DNA of 64,000 nt. Origin: Elgaria multicarinata webbii. Its lineage: Eukaryota; Chordata; Lepidosauria; Squamata; Anguidae. The notes beneath the pieces are model-generated. The model saw only the letters and a list, made by a program, of their open reading frames with translations. It was not told the DNA's origin and made no database searches. The DNA lies in contig NC_086173.1 in the NCBI RefSeq assembly GCF_023053635.1, positions 147,358,697 through 147,422,696 of the forward strand, read 5' to 3'. Below, in pieces: positions 54,626-64,000 of the stretch. Both the position numbers and the translations under genes were made by a program. The number at the start of each line of letters is the position of its first letter. Positions within the stretch are counted from its first letter, which is position 1.

Positions 54626-56115
54626 TCATCCCTGAGGTTGCTGCTGAACGTCTGGTCTACTCTCGTTGTCTTGACTTTCTCTCTAATAACTCTGCTCTGG
54701 ATCCCTTTCAATCTGGCTTCCGTCCTTTGCATTCCACTGAAACAGCCCTTACCAAGATCACCAATAATCTTCTTACTGTCAAGTCTAAAGGCCATTATTC
54801 CGTTCTTATTCTCCTTGATCTAACCGCAGCCTTTGACACGGTTGATCACGATCTTCTCTTAGATTCCCTCCATGACCTTGGACTCTGTGGCTCTGTCTAT
54901 AACTGGTTTGCCTCCTATCTAGAGGGTCGCTCTTTCAGCGTGTCGGCTAACGGCAGCTCGTCCTCCTCTTTTCCCCTTTCAGTTGGGGTTCCTCAAGGCT
55001 CGGTGCTTGGCCCGTTGTTGTTCTCTCTATACATGCTGCCCTTGGGCAAGCTTATTCAATCTCACGGCCTCCAATATCACCTGTATGCCGATGATACACA
55101 ATTATATCTTTCATCTCCGGAACTTTCTCCAGATGTTCACGATCGTATCTCGGCATGTCTTTCAGATATCTCAGCCTGGCTGCTTCATCGTCGTTTGAAA
55201 CTTAACATGGCAAAGACTGAACTGCTTGTTTTTCCTCCTAAACCTTCTCCTCACCTCTCATTCTCTCTTACTGTCAACGATGTCACGCTTACTCCGGTCA
55301 AGGAAGCTCGTAGTCTTGGCTTTATATTTGACTCCTCGCTCTCCTTTACTCCTCACATCGAGGCAGTAGCTAAATCCTGTCGTTTCTTCCTATATAATAT
55401 TGCCAGGATTTGACCATTTTTGTCTGTCTCTTCTGCCAAGACTCTCGTTCACGCACTGGTTATCTCTCGGCTGGACTACTGCAACCTTCTTCTCTCTGGC
55501 CTTCCTTCGTCTCACATCAGTCCACTGGTCTCTGTCCACCACTCTGCCGCTAAGATCATCTTCCTGGCCCGCCGCTCTGACCATGTCACTCCACTTCTGA
55601 AATCTCTTCATTGGCTTCCAATTCACTCCAGAATCCAATATAAACTTCTCCTGCTGACCTTCAAAGCTCTTCACGGTCTAGCTCCTGCCTATCTCTCCTC
55701 TCTCATCTCACACTATCGCCCCGCTCGGGCTCTCCGCTCCTCTGATGCCATGCTTCTCGCCTGCCCAAGGACCTCCACTTCCCTTACTCGGCTTCGTCCT
55801 TTTTCTTCTGCTGCCCCTTACGCCTGGAACGCTCTTCCAGAACACTTGAGAACTACAAACTCAATCACTGCTTTTAAAACTCAGCTAAAAACTTTTATTT
55901 TCCCTATAGCCTTCAAATATTGAGTTTGTTCTGACTCTATACTGTTAGCTTCACCCTACCCGGTGCCTGTTTACACTTCCCTGTGCCTGTTTGCATTCTC
56001 CTTCCTTCTTTATTGTTTACTACAACTTATTAGATTGTAAGCCTATGCAGCAGGGTCTGGCTATTTACTGTGTTATCTGTACAGCACCATGTACATTGAT
56101 GGTGCTATATAAATA

Positions 56116-56157
<42 letters not shown>

Positions 56158-56158
56158 T
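54626..56158 (+). mobile_element. L2-type LINE, 5'-truncated, well-preserved reverse transcriptase
   Basis: It encodes about 430 residues of ORF2: [55 protein letters not shown], the catalytic [12 protein letters not shown], then the C-terminal LVISRLDYCNLLLSGLP and YAWNALPEHL. One in-frame TGA (55411-55413) is the only break noticed. The endonuclease half is missing. The 3' end is 'gtacattgatggtgctatat' with (AAT)n at 56119-56158. Its condition makes it the youngest LINE in the window. Confidence 0.9.
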
Positions 56159-57029
56159 AAGCCTATTGGTGTACGCCCCAACAAAGTAGCTCCTCCCACT
56201 GACAGCTGTATCTGAGTCAGCAGTTCCTGTGAATTATTTCTGCATTACCATTTACTTTACTGTAGAGACAAGATGTATTTTGGCATTAGGCAGTGTTGAT
56301 TATCTAGTTAACAATATTTATGAATCATCCATATTAAAGAAATTTCTAGGCAATGTACATTGGACAAGATGACCTTCCTGAGAATGCTTGTTGGAAAAGG
56401 TATGCATTTAGTAGGTGCTGAAAAATAGTAAATAGTAAACTATTTGCAAACTGAAAGGAAAAAAAACCTTTTAAAATGGCCTTTTTTCAGCAAGGGAGGC
56501 TTATACTGGGCTGGCTTCTTGTATCCTGCAATAAACTCCTATGTTTTTCCTCTCCGTCACTGCTGCTGCCCTGCAACTAATCATAACTTTGTTGCAATAA
56601 GTAGGTCTGCTGCACTATTATAGTCATGCTAAAAAATAATGTTAACCTATGTGACTTATTTTGAAAGGCATAATTAGCATTGTCCAGTAGAGGGCGCAAA
56701 ATATTGCATCTACCGTATAAAAGTTCTATGCATCAAGTGATGGGAAAACTATTTCTCTGAGCTTTTGTTTTAACTGTGTTGTTTTCTTACTGGGCTTGGA
56801 GGGCTACAGCTTATGACTTCTCCAGGCAACTGCACCGGGCTGTGAAGTAGTCATAATCACCATCCAGCGTGAGTGCTGAAACGAGTGTTCTGTCTCTGTG
56901 TGCATATGATAAATGGGAGAGGAGTTTTCAGCTGAAATGCAGCCCCCAAAGTTGAGAGAAGTCTGAGGTTTTGCCGTTACTTGGCAGGAGGCAGCTTTGA
57001 AGAGCTGCAAAAGACATGCAGTTGATTTG
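56159..57029. other. Intergenic, no gene seen
   Basis: No supported exon or named repeat. Confidence 0.4.
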
Positions 57030-57250
57030 TGGAGCCAGTGTCTGGCAGCGGTTAGAGTGTCAGACTGGGAGTCGGGAGATCTGGGTTCTAGTCCCCCCTC
57101 GGCCATGGAAACTCACTGGGTGACTTTGGGCCAGTCACAGACTGTCTGCCCAGCCTACCTCACAGGGTTATTGTGAAGAAAAAATTGAGAGGAGGATTAT
57201 GTACGCCACCTTAGATTAAAAAAGGTGGGATATAAATATAATAAATAAAA
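57030..57250 (+). mobile_element. tRNA-derived SINE (2096 family)
   Basis: Head 'gagccagtgtctggcagcgg', 'gggttctagtccccc', tail 'gggatataaatataataaat'. Confidence 0.8.
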
Positions 57251-58356
57251 TAATAATATGGTGTTACTCTAAAAACAATCACTGCCTGTCTTGCTGCAAC
57301 CCACTGCTCAGCTTGTGTTTTTTTTTTAATAAACAGATACTGGGGGAAAATACCAAATGTTTCTAATACTTTCTAAGGCAGCAGGTTAATTTAGGGGGAA
57401 CTGAGCAGGCTGCATGGCACACAGGTCTCTTCTCCAACACCTTGATCCCACTTCTCAGCCTCTGCTGCCTGAGGCGACTGCTTCACTCTACCTAATTGTA
57501 GGGCCGGCCCTTCTGCTCCTTCTTTTTGTATGAGGGTTGACCACTTTCTTTTTTAAAACCTTTCTCCTGAGACTTTAGCAGCTGCTTAAATCTGCAGGCA
57601 ACGATATTTAGCTCCATGCTGTGAAAAGTTTCAGTTGCTGAAGAGCCCAGTCCTACCTCACCTTCACTGTTGACTCAAACAGCGTGAATCAAACAGCAGA
57701 TTTATCTAGTCCTGAGTGGACCATCAAATCTGATAGGTGGGCTGCACTTCACTTGGAGGGTCACACGTTGTACAGGTTTAGGTTAGTGAATAGTGATGGA
57801 GAGGCATTCCGTGCATGTTCTCAGCCACCCTCTCTTTTTGTATAACCTCCCACAGACTGAGCTTTGGCACAGAGAATAGGTTCTGGGGCTACACCATGAG
57901 GAGTCTTAGCTTAAACGAAGACTGTTATCTATACTACTTCTTTCCAAGGTTAGAAAAATAGCTATTGTCTTGATCTTATTCTCTTTTTAAGCTCACGTCT
58001 TTGAGCAGCTAAAACAAAACGAACAAAACCGTCTTTCTCGGGAATACTTCTAAGTGGAGTATTGAGGGGATGAATTGCACGGCGTAGCTGCAGGGTGCCG
58101 GAGCTTTTGGCACGAAGGAAACTGGGAAAAGAAAAGGGAGACACTTATGTTATGTAACCTAAGGTGTAATGTTTCATGGCTTATGGCTTGGGCTGTACAC
58201 TGCCTCAGGCGGAATACCCGAATCCAAGCTGAGGCGGTTGCTGAACATGGAAGGAAGGATGAAAGGACGGAAATGTAGAAAAGGGCAGAAAAAACATACC
58301 CATACAACACTATAAATGAGTCAGGATATCATAATGTTCTCAGAATTAAGTCATAT
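57251..58356. other. Intergenic, no gene seen
   Basis: No supported exon or named repeat. Confidence 0.4.
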
Positions 58357-58465
58357 TACCTGTATTTTCCGGCATATAAGACGACTGGGCGTATAAGACG
58401 ACCCCCAACTTTTGAGAAGATTTTCCTGGGTTAAAAAGTAGTCTTATAGGCCAGAAAATACAGTA
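58357..58465. mobile_element. Mariner-type MITE ('cggcatataagacgac')
   Basis: Inverted ends ACCTGTATTTTCCGGC and GGCCAGAAAATACAGT at TA sites. Confidence 0.65.
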
Positions 58466-58509
58466 TTTCCTGTGTACAAGAAAATAAGTAAAAAAGAAAC
58501 AGAGGAGTG

Positions 58510-58678
58510 TGGTCTTGATGGCTTTAATGTCAGTGGGGCAGTGAATCTGCTCCAGGTTTCAGTCAGAACTCTAAAGGAGCTATTCCAGGCACGAAGTTCT
58601 TGCTGGTTCTGACTGAAACCCAGAGTTGATCCATCGTCCCACTGTCATTGGAGCCACCACCCTCCACTGAAACATAAG
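58510..58678. mobile_element. Palindromic MITE ('gagctattccagg')
   Basis: 'ggtttcagtcagaactctaa' and 'ggttctgactgaaacccaga' are inverted arms. Same family as 40030-40195. Confidence 0.65.
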
Positions 58679-59080
58679 ATCATAAGTGCTATGTTGGATC
58701 AGACCAAGGGTCCATCTAGTCCAGCACTCTATTCACACAGTGGCCAACCAGCCATCGGCAAGGGATGAACAAGCAGGTCATGGTGCAACCCATGTTCCCC
58801 AGCAACTGGTGCACACAGGCTTACTGCCTCGAATACTGGAGAGAGCACACAACCACCAGGGCTAGTAGCCATTGATAGCCTTTGCCTCCAGGAATTTATC
58901 CAACCCCCTTTTAAAGCTATCCAAATTAGTGGCCATCACTGTATCTTGTGGTAGTGAGTTCCATAATTTAACTATCCGCTGTGTGAAGAAGTACTTCCTT
59001 TTATTTGTCCTGAATCTCTCACCAATCAGCTTCACGGGATGACCCCGGGTTCTAGTATTTTGAGAGAGGGAGAAAAACAG
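58672..59080 (-). mobile_element. CR1/L3-like LINE 3' end
   Basis: Same block as 9549-9850 and 25203-25545, the most complete of the three ('tggatcagaccaagggtcca' to 'gggttctagtattttgagag'). Confidence 0.75.
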
Positions 59081-60346
59081 AGGAGTTGCTGTTGGAAGTG
59101 GAACAAGACAGTTTGGTGCCTGAGGTAGAATATCAAAATGGTGCTCAAAGTATCACAAAAAAACTAAATAATTGACCATTTGCCCTTTAATAGTACCCCC
59201 TCAACTGCTGTTGACTAAGAGAGCTTCGGCTATGGGGTGGCATAGAAATGTAATAAATAAATAAATAATTAGGAGGGCCAGACTTTGACTCCAGGTCACT
59301 CCTCAAAGATCCTGGCCTCCTTCATACAATGGACAAATGGCTTCTTGATCCCATCTGACTGAGGCTGAAACTCTAAGCACACTTGCCCGGGAGCAAGACC
59401 CACAGAACACATTGGGAGATATCTCTTGAGTAAACATGGTTAGGATTAGGCTGTAAAACAAGGGCAGCAGATTGCTGGAAAGAGGAGCTCCCAAACAGCA
59501 GCCAGAACCGGCTCCATTGTAACTGCTCCTCAGTAACCCCAGCACCTCAGAGTAGCAAGAGTTCCAGGGAACAGATTTTATGAGGCGGATGTGTGGTAGC
59601 CTGTGACACCACAGAGTGTTCCCATTATAAATGGAGATGCTTCTGCCTAATGACATGGGAGCTTATTCTGTGGTGAAGGACAGCAAGAAAGATAAGCTAG
59701 TAAAGTGCAATAAACAGCCTTTCATCTGGGGTTTATTTCTCACATCTTTGCTTCCAAGTGAGCCCAAAGGTTTCTCTGGATATTTATTACATCTCTCTTT
59801 TTTTCATTCCCACGCTGTAAAATCTTTCCAGGAAACACAAAATAAAAAATGGAGTGTCATCTGACTCTCTGACGCATGAAAGAATAGGAAACGGAAGAGA
59901 CTTTGAATTACTCATAGTTATAGCCACGGGACTGAAGCATTTATCACCAGCACATTTAAGCCCTGTAGCGTAACCAAAATATGCCGGGTTCCTTCCTCCT
60001 TCTTGCACACATCCAAAGGTTTTGTCCACAAGTAAGTAGAAACCGTGTACAAACCTGAATAGGAGGCATGATACCACTACAGCAGAGGTACAGAACTAAT
60101 TTTCAGTGGAAGGCCAAATTGCCCTCTCCTCTGCGTCAGTGTTAGGAATATTATACCCTCATCTGCTAGTTTCCTGGGAGGGAAGAGCTTAATGTCGTGG
60201 TTGGTTTCAAGATGGGCAAGTTGGCCCCTTCCAACAACTCTGTTCTATGATTCTGCTTTTAGTGAATAGTCAATGTTAGTAACACGGTCAGTGCTTTCTG
60301 CATTTCATGTCCTTCTGACCTTACTCTTTACAATTCTTCTTCCCTT
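59081..60346. other. 3' flank of the TRIM-like gene
   Basis: No exon. A minus-strand AATAAA at 59732-59737 could be the TRIM poly(A) signal. A LINE tail scrap lies at about 59220-59270. Confidence 0.4.
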
Positions 60347-60350
60347 CCTT

Positions 60351-60373
60351 GGAGAGAGAGAGAGAGAGAGAGT
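60351..60373. repeat. (GA)n microsatellite
   Basis: About ten GA units just downstream of the TRIM-like stop codon. Confidence 0.8.
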
Positions 60374-60570
60374 ATGCATACACCTGAAAACCTCAATAAC
60401 TCTTGAAGTGGGATATAATCCATAAAAGTGTACGCCGGAATAAAGTTCTTAGTCTCTACGGCCCCGCAAGAGACTGTGCGTGAACCAATGCAGGTTGCAT
60501 TTTCTTTCAACTGCTCCAGGTCAGATGATGAGGTCATGCCGTGCCCCCACCCCACACTCTTCCTCTTTCC

Positions 60571-61079
60571 TCAGGGACACAGAGTGATAGAGGCCTCAGG
60601 GGACCACAGCCAAAAGAAAGGGTAAAGCTTCTCTTTGAAGGAAGCCCTAAAAGTGAAGAGAGGTTCCGATTTCTGAGAGTCAGAGAACGCTAAGCGCCCT
60701 GCTTCGTAGTCCAAGCTGACGAGAATCCTACGGCTTGGAATCCCTGCCTCTGCATTAGAGGCTGGAGCTGCCTGATGGAGCTGGTAGGGGCCCAACTCCA
60801 CAGCCCAAATTCCACGTTCTGGCTGAAGCACCACTGGCCTCTTCCTTTCCACAGACTCTTGAGCGACGCCCAGGGCCCAACCACACTGGCCTTTCACGTC
60901 CACCAGCCAGTGGTGACAGCCGTCCGTGAAGCCCTCAGAGCCCAACACACAAAAGGAGGGGTGGAACCTTTGAGAAGTGTTGCGATTGGCCGGACAAGCA
61001 CCCTGGCGACTCACGGTTCTCTGGTCAGCTGAAATTGCAAGGTTGGGGTGAGCCGAATCGGGATCCAGGGTCAAGATCT
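60571..61079 (-). CDS. TRIM-like PRY-SPRY (B30.2) exon
   Basis: Acceptor ctttattccag, phase 1. PRY begins LTLDPDSAHPNLAIS. SPRY shows HHWLVDVKGQCGWALGVAQE (the WEVEV-type motif), RGIWAVELG, RILVSLDYEAGRLAFSD (the LDYE-type motif) and the end LYPFFWLWSPEASITLCP before TGA at 60571-60573. The full 170-residue domain is present and uninterrupted. Confidence 0.9.
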
Positions 61080-63729
61080 CTGGAATAAAGAAAGGAACAG
61101 AGCGGGCTTAATACGTTCCAGTTGTGGCATATGAAGCTTGACCTGCATTAGATTTATTTATTTATTTTAAACATTTCTTGGCTGCCCTTCAGGCTAGAAG
61201 CCCTCCAAAGGCTGCTTACAGGATAAAAAAAGTTAAAATATTAAAAGTGATGAAAAACATAAACACAATAAAATAGCAATAAAAACAGTAGAAGTCAACA
61301 ATAAAAACAGCAACCACAACAGTGGCAAGAGCAACAACAACAGTAGTCATTTCACAACAAGGCCACAGTAAAATAGCGGGCCTGCACAGACAACACGCTA
61401 GGCCAAGGTTAGGCCGCTAAACCTTTTGCAGCAAATGGTTGGTGAGCATGTTTAAACTGGGGCTATGTAGCCACCATGGCTAGGAATGGTTCACATGACA
61501 CACTAAGCCATAACATTTAGCTCAAAATGCTTAACCACCATGGCTTAGCGCATCGTCTGAACAGGATCAATATGTTTTCAAGGCCTTCTTAAAAGCCTGC
61601 AATGACAGAGCATGGCGGATCTCCAATGGCACCTTGTTCTAAAGGAGTGGGGCCATTGCAGAGAAGACCCTCTGGATATGATGTGCACAAATATGGGGAG
61701 ATCTATGCGAAAGAGAAATTGGCTTCCCTTTTAGGTTCGCCACTTCCCCCTCTTAGGTTCACCACAAACCAAACCCTGCCTGAGCTTATTCAGTGAACCT
61801 TGTGGGAAGATAGGAGGCCGTGACCCCTTCCTTTCCTTTGATGTTCATGTTTTGATAACCACCCACCTCGCATCTCAGTCATGTGCTCCCACAGGACTGT
61901 CTTCTTCCGGGAGAAATGGAAAATTCTCTCTTCCAGTTCTGTGGTGGACATCGGCGTCCATTTTGGAAAGTTCCAGTTTTTACACCTACAACAGCAGAGA
62001 AAGAAGGCAGAAGAGCCATCCCTTGGCAGCAGACGGCTGAGCAAACAAGCCAGAAAGTCTGGGCAGATTCAGTCAATGGGAACCATGCACATAGCTGCTT
62101 AAAAGCCTACCACATTGCACCTGTAACTGCACGGAGAGGTGGTTGTCTGTAGTCTCAGTGTTACCACCTATTAGCACCCCCTTGGAAAGCCAGGGAAGCA
62201 GAAAAGGAAGTGAAATCTAAGTCTGGCTGAGTGGAAAATGTCACACAGGCCCTAGGAAATATTGAGGGTTCTATTGGCCAGATGGAGACACAGAAGCATG
62301 GTGCTGGACATCTGAAAAGACACACAAGAGGACCAGGGTGGTGTAGTGTTTAAAGGGTTGGACTGGGACTCAGGAGATCTGGGTTCAAGTCCCCGTTTGG
62401 TCATGAAGCTCCCTGGGTGATTTTGGGCCAGCCACTGACTCCCAGCCCCACCTATCTTACAGGGTTGTTGTGAGGATAAAATACAGAGGGGGAGGACAAC
62501 CATGTGAGCTGTCTTGAAGGAAAAAAAGGTGGGATATAAATGAATTAATTAACAGGAAGGCGGCCCAGGAGACACTGATACGGAACCCACAGGTTGAAGA
62601 AGGACAGAGTAAGCAGTGGTCTAAGAAACAGGAAGGGACTTGGGGGAAATAGAAGCAGAGGTGGAATGATGGAAAGAAGGAACCCATGAGAAAAGGAGTG
62701 GGGGAAAGAACTTCATATAATGCCTAGGGAGAGAGAGGCTGTGTACCACGCTAAGATGGCAATAAACATCAAGGCAGTTTGGGAGGCTTGTACAAAGCAG
62801 GGGAGGATACTGTAAACTCCAGTTGGTGGCCCAGCTCTGGCCCTGTCTGGGCAGGGATAACCTGGCTTCAGTTGTCTATCTAGTAACCTCCAAGTTAGAT
62901 TACTGCAATGCACTCGACGTGGGGCTGCCTTTGAAGACAGTTCGGAAGTTGCAGCTTGTGCAAAATGCAGCAGCCAGATTAATAGTGAGGACCAAGAGGC
63001 AAACATATAAGACCCACTCTGGTCCACTCGCATTGGCTGCCTATATATTTCCAAGCCTGATCAAGGTGCTGGTTCTAACCTATAAAGCCTTACACAGCTT
63101 GGGACCACAATACCCGATGGAATGCCTTTCCTGACATAGAATCATAGAGCAGCAGAGTTGGAAGGGGCCTACAAGGCCACCGAGTCCAACCCCCTGCTCA
63201 ATGCAGGAATCCACCCTAAAGCATCCCCGACAGATGGTTGTCCAGCTGCCTCTTGAAGGCCTCTAGTGTGGGAAAGCCCACAACCTCCCTAGGTAACTGA
63301 TTCCATTGTCGTACTGCTCTAACAGTCAGGAAGTTTTTCCTGATACATTACATTCAACAACTAAGGTCCTCCGGGTGCCTACTATGAGGGAGGCTTGAAA
63401 GACAGCAGCAAGGGAGAGGGCCTTCTCTATGATGGCCCCCCAATTATGGAATGATCTACCTGATGAGGCCCACCTGGTGCCAACACTGCTATCTTTTCAG
63501 CGCCAGGTCAAGACTTTTCTCCCAGGCATTTAGCAATATGTGATGCGCTCCACGGATCCTGGATCTGTTTTTAGGTTCATAGCTTAAAGTTGTTTATAGT
63601 TGTTTTCAGATGTATATTTTTGTGTATGTTGCATGTTTTTGTGGTTTTAAATTTTGTATATAGTTTTTAATTGTTTTAATCTTATGTAAACCGCCCAGAG
63701 AGCTTCAGCTATGGGCGGTATAGAAATGA

Positions 63730-63768
<39 letters not shown>

Positions 63769-63943
63769 TCAGAGGCAGAGCAGGGGGAGCATTAAGGCCA
63801 AAGAGGTGAGTATGTGGGGAAAGTACTGATTTGAACAAGCCCAGTTTTTGCACTGCAGGACCCTCTAGAAACCTAGTCAACATAACAGAAAGAATCAAAC
63901 TAAAAGAAAAGTTTGCTCACCTGTTCAATAGGATTCCAACATC
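60571..63943 (-). CDS. TRIM-family gene, 3' half: linker exons and PRY-SPRY (partial, runs off right edge)
   Basis: Minus-strand exons 63921-63943 (23 bases), 61867-61985 (119 bases) and 60571-61079 join in frame as DVGILLNR, CKNWNFPKWTPMSTTELEER..., EILTLDPDSAHPNLAIS.... The 23-base exon and the roughly 116-base exon before PRY-SPRY are the standard layout of the TRIM7/10/11/27/39 class, where the 23-base exon encodes words like FLQDVRSTLSR. TRIM proteins are RING-type E3 ubiquitin ligases whose SPRY domain binds the target, often in innate immunity. RING, B-box and coiled-coil exons should lie beyond 64000. A butyrophilin- or venom-type SPRY protein is less likely because of the linker exons. 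Intron repeats (L2, CR1, SINE) do not break it. Confidence 0.85.
61149..61340 (-). mobile_element. LINE 3' end, minus orientation, in TRIM intron
   Basis: (TTTA)n then 'ggctgcccttcaggctagaa' and an A-rich body with AATAAAAACA words. Confidence 0.5.
61380..61568. mobile_element. MITE of the 'accatggctta' family
   Basis: Sister of 16483-16684: 'tagccaccatggctaggaat' and 'accatggcttagcgcatcgt'. Confidence 0.65.
61867..61985 (-). CDS. TRIM-like linker exon
   Basis: 119 bases between acceptor 'ctttctctgctgttgtag' and donor gtgggt. It encodes CKNWNFPKWTPMSTTELEER then IFHFSRKKTVLWEHMTEMR, aligning with the 'P..S.ELE.RL..FS.K...L...L..F' pattern of TRIM linkers. Confidence 0.8.
62330..62550 (+). 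mobile_element. tRNA-derived SINE (2096 family) in TRIM intron
   Basis: 'gggtggtgtagtgtttaaag' to 'gggatataaatgaattaatt'. Confidence 0.8.
62830..63775 (+). mobile_element. L2-type LINE 3' part split by CR1, in TRIM intron
   Basis: The L2 part encodes LVTSKLDYCNALDVGLPLKT and LVQNAAARLI (to 63136) and resumes at about 63345 to the 3' end 'aaaccgcccagagagcttca' with (ATA)n at 63732-63768. A CR1 piece lies between. Confidence 0.75.
63137..63344 (-). mobile_element. CR1 3' fragment nested in L2
   Basis: 'agaatcatagagcagcagag' to 'caggaagtttttcctgat'. Confidence 0.8.
63921..63943 (-). CDS. TRIM-like 23-base exon
   Basis: Exactly 23 bases between cttttag and gtgagc on the minus strand, encoding DVGILLN and part of R. 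This invariant tiny exon is a signature of SPRY-type TRIM genes. Confidence 0.82.
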
Positions 63944-64000
63944 CTAAAAGGGAGCGAGAAAAGGAGAGAAATGGTGAGAAACTGGGATTCTCAGAGGGAA

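Noticed and set aside
1-64000. CRISPR arrays, bacterial operons or integrated prophage.
   Set aside because: No regularly spaced direct repeats and no bacterial-type genes. All evidence is for vertebrate nuclear DNA.

Overview
The window is vertebrate nuclear DNA, almost certainly from a squamate reptile (lizard or snake). Genes have small exons with GT-AG introns. The repeats are a squamate mixture: a near-complete Sauria SINE with a 12-bp target duplication, a BovB-like scrap, many CR1 and L2-type LINE 3' ends, other tRNA-derived SINEs, several palindromic MITE families, (ATT)n runs and one solo LTR. There are no prokaryotic features. Most of the sequence is introns and intergenic DNA filled with transposon fossils, so real coding sequence is sparse and must be assembled from exons.

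Layout. (1) 1.3-12.2 kb, minus strand: gene A, four exons, a small type I membrane protein of about 254 aa with a Gly/Leu/Ala repeat domain followed by a Pro/Ala/Thr stalk. (2) 20.7-25.9 kb, minus strand: gene B, four exons, a complete 182-aa mini-mucin with TATA box and poly(A) signal. (3) 31.3-32.4 kb, minus strand: an intronless Lys-rich basic protein of 145 aa whose C-terminus resembles the end of histone H2B and whose promoter carries CCAAT, CRE-like and octamer motifs. (4) 42.5-54.1 kb, plus strand: gene C, a giant Thr/Ser-rich mucin with a 6.9-kb exon, a transmembrane exon and a short last exon; its signal-peptide exon was not found. (5) 60.6-63.9 kb, minus strand: the 3' half of a TRIM-family gene (canonical 23-bp exon, linker exon, PRY-SPRY exon) running off the right edge.

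The main result is that A, B and C are relatives although their ectodomains look unrelated. Each has a repeat or mucin exon bounded by phase-1 introns and a small transmembrane exon that enters in phase 1 and leaves in phase 0. In A and B that exon carries the same pattern (WAI-LI-LG). In A and B the signal-peptide exon is exactly 79 coding bases. I infer a small divergent family of membrane mucin-like proteins made by local duplication. Linkage to a TRIM PRY-SPRY gene, and the transmembrane pattern, recall the MUC21/MUC22/MUCL3 block of the mammalian MHC class I region; that orthology is a hypothesis.

The remaining sequence is an archive of transposon insertions, including a three-level nest (LINE tail, then CR1, then a 651-bp hAT-type element with an 8-bp target duplication) at 14.9-15.9 kb.
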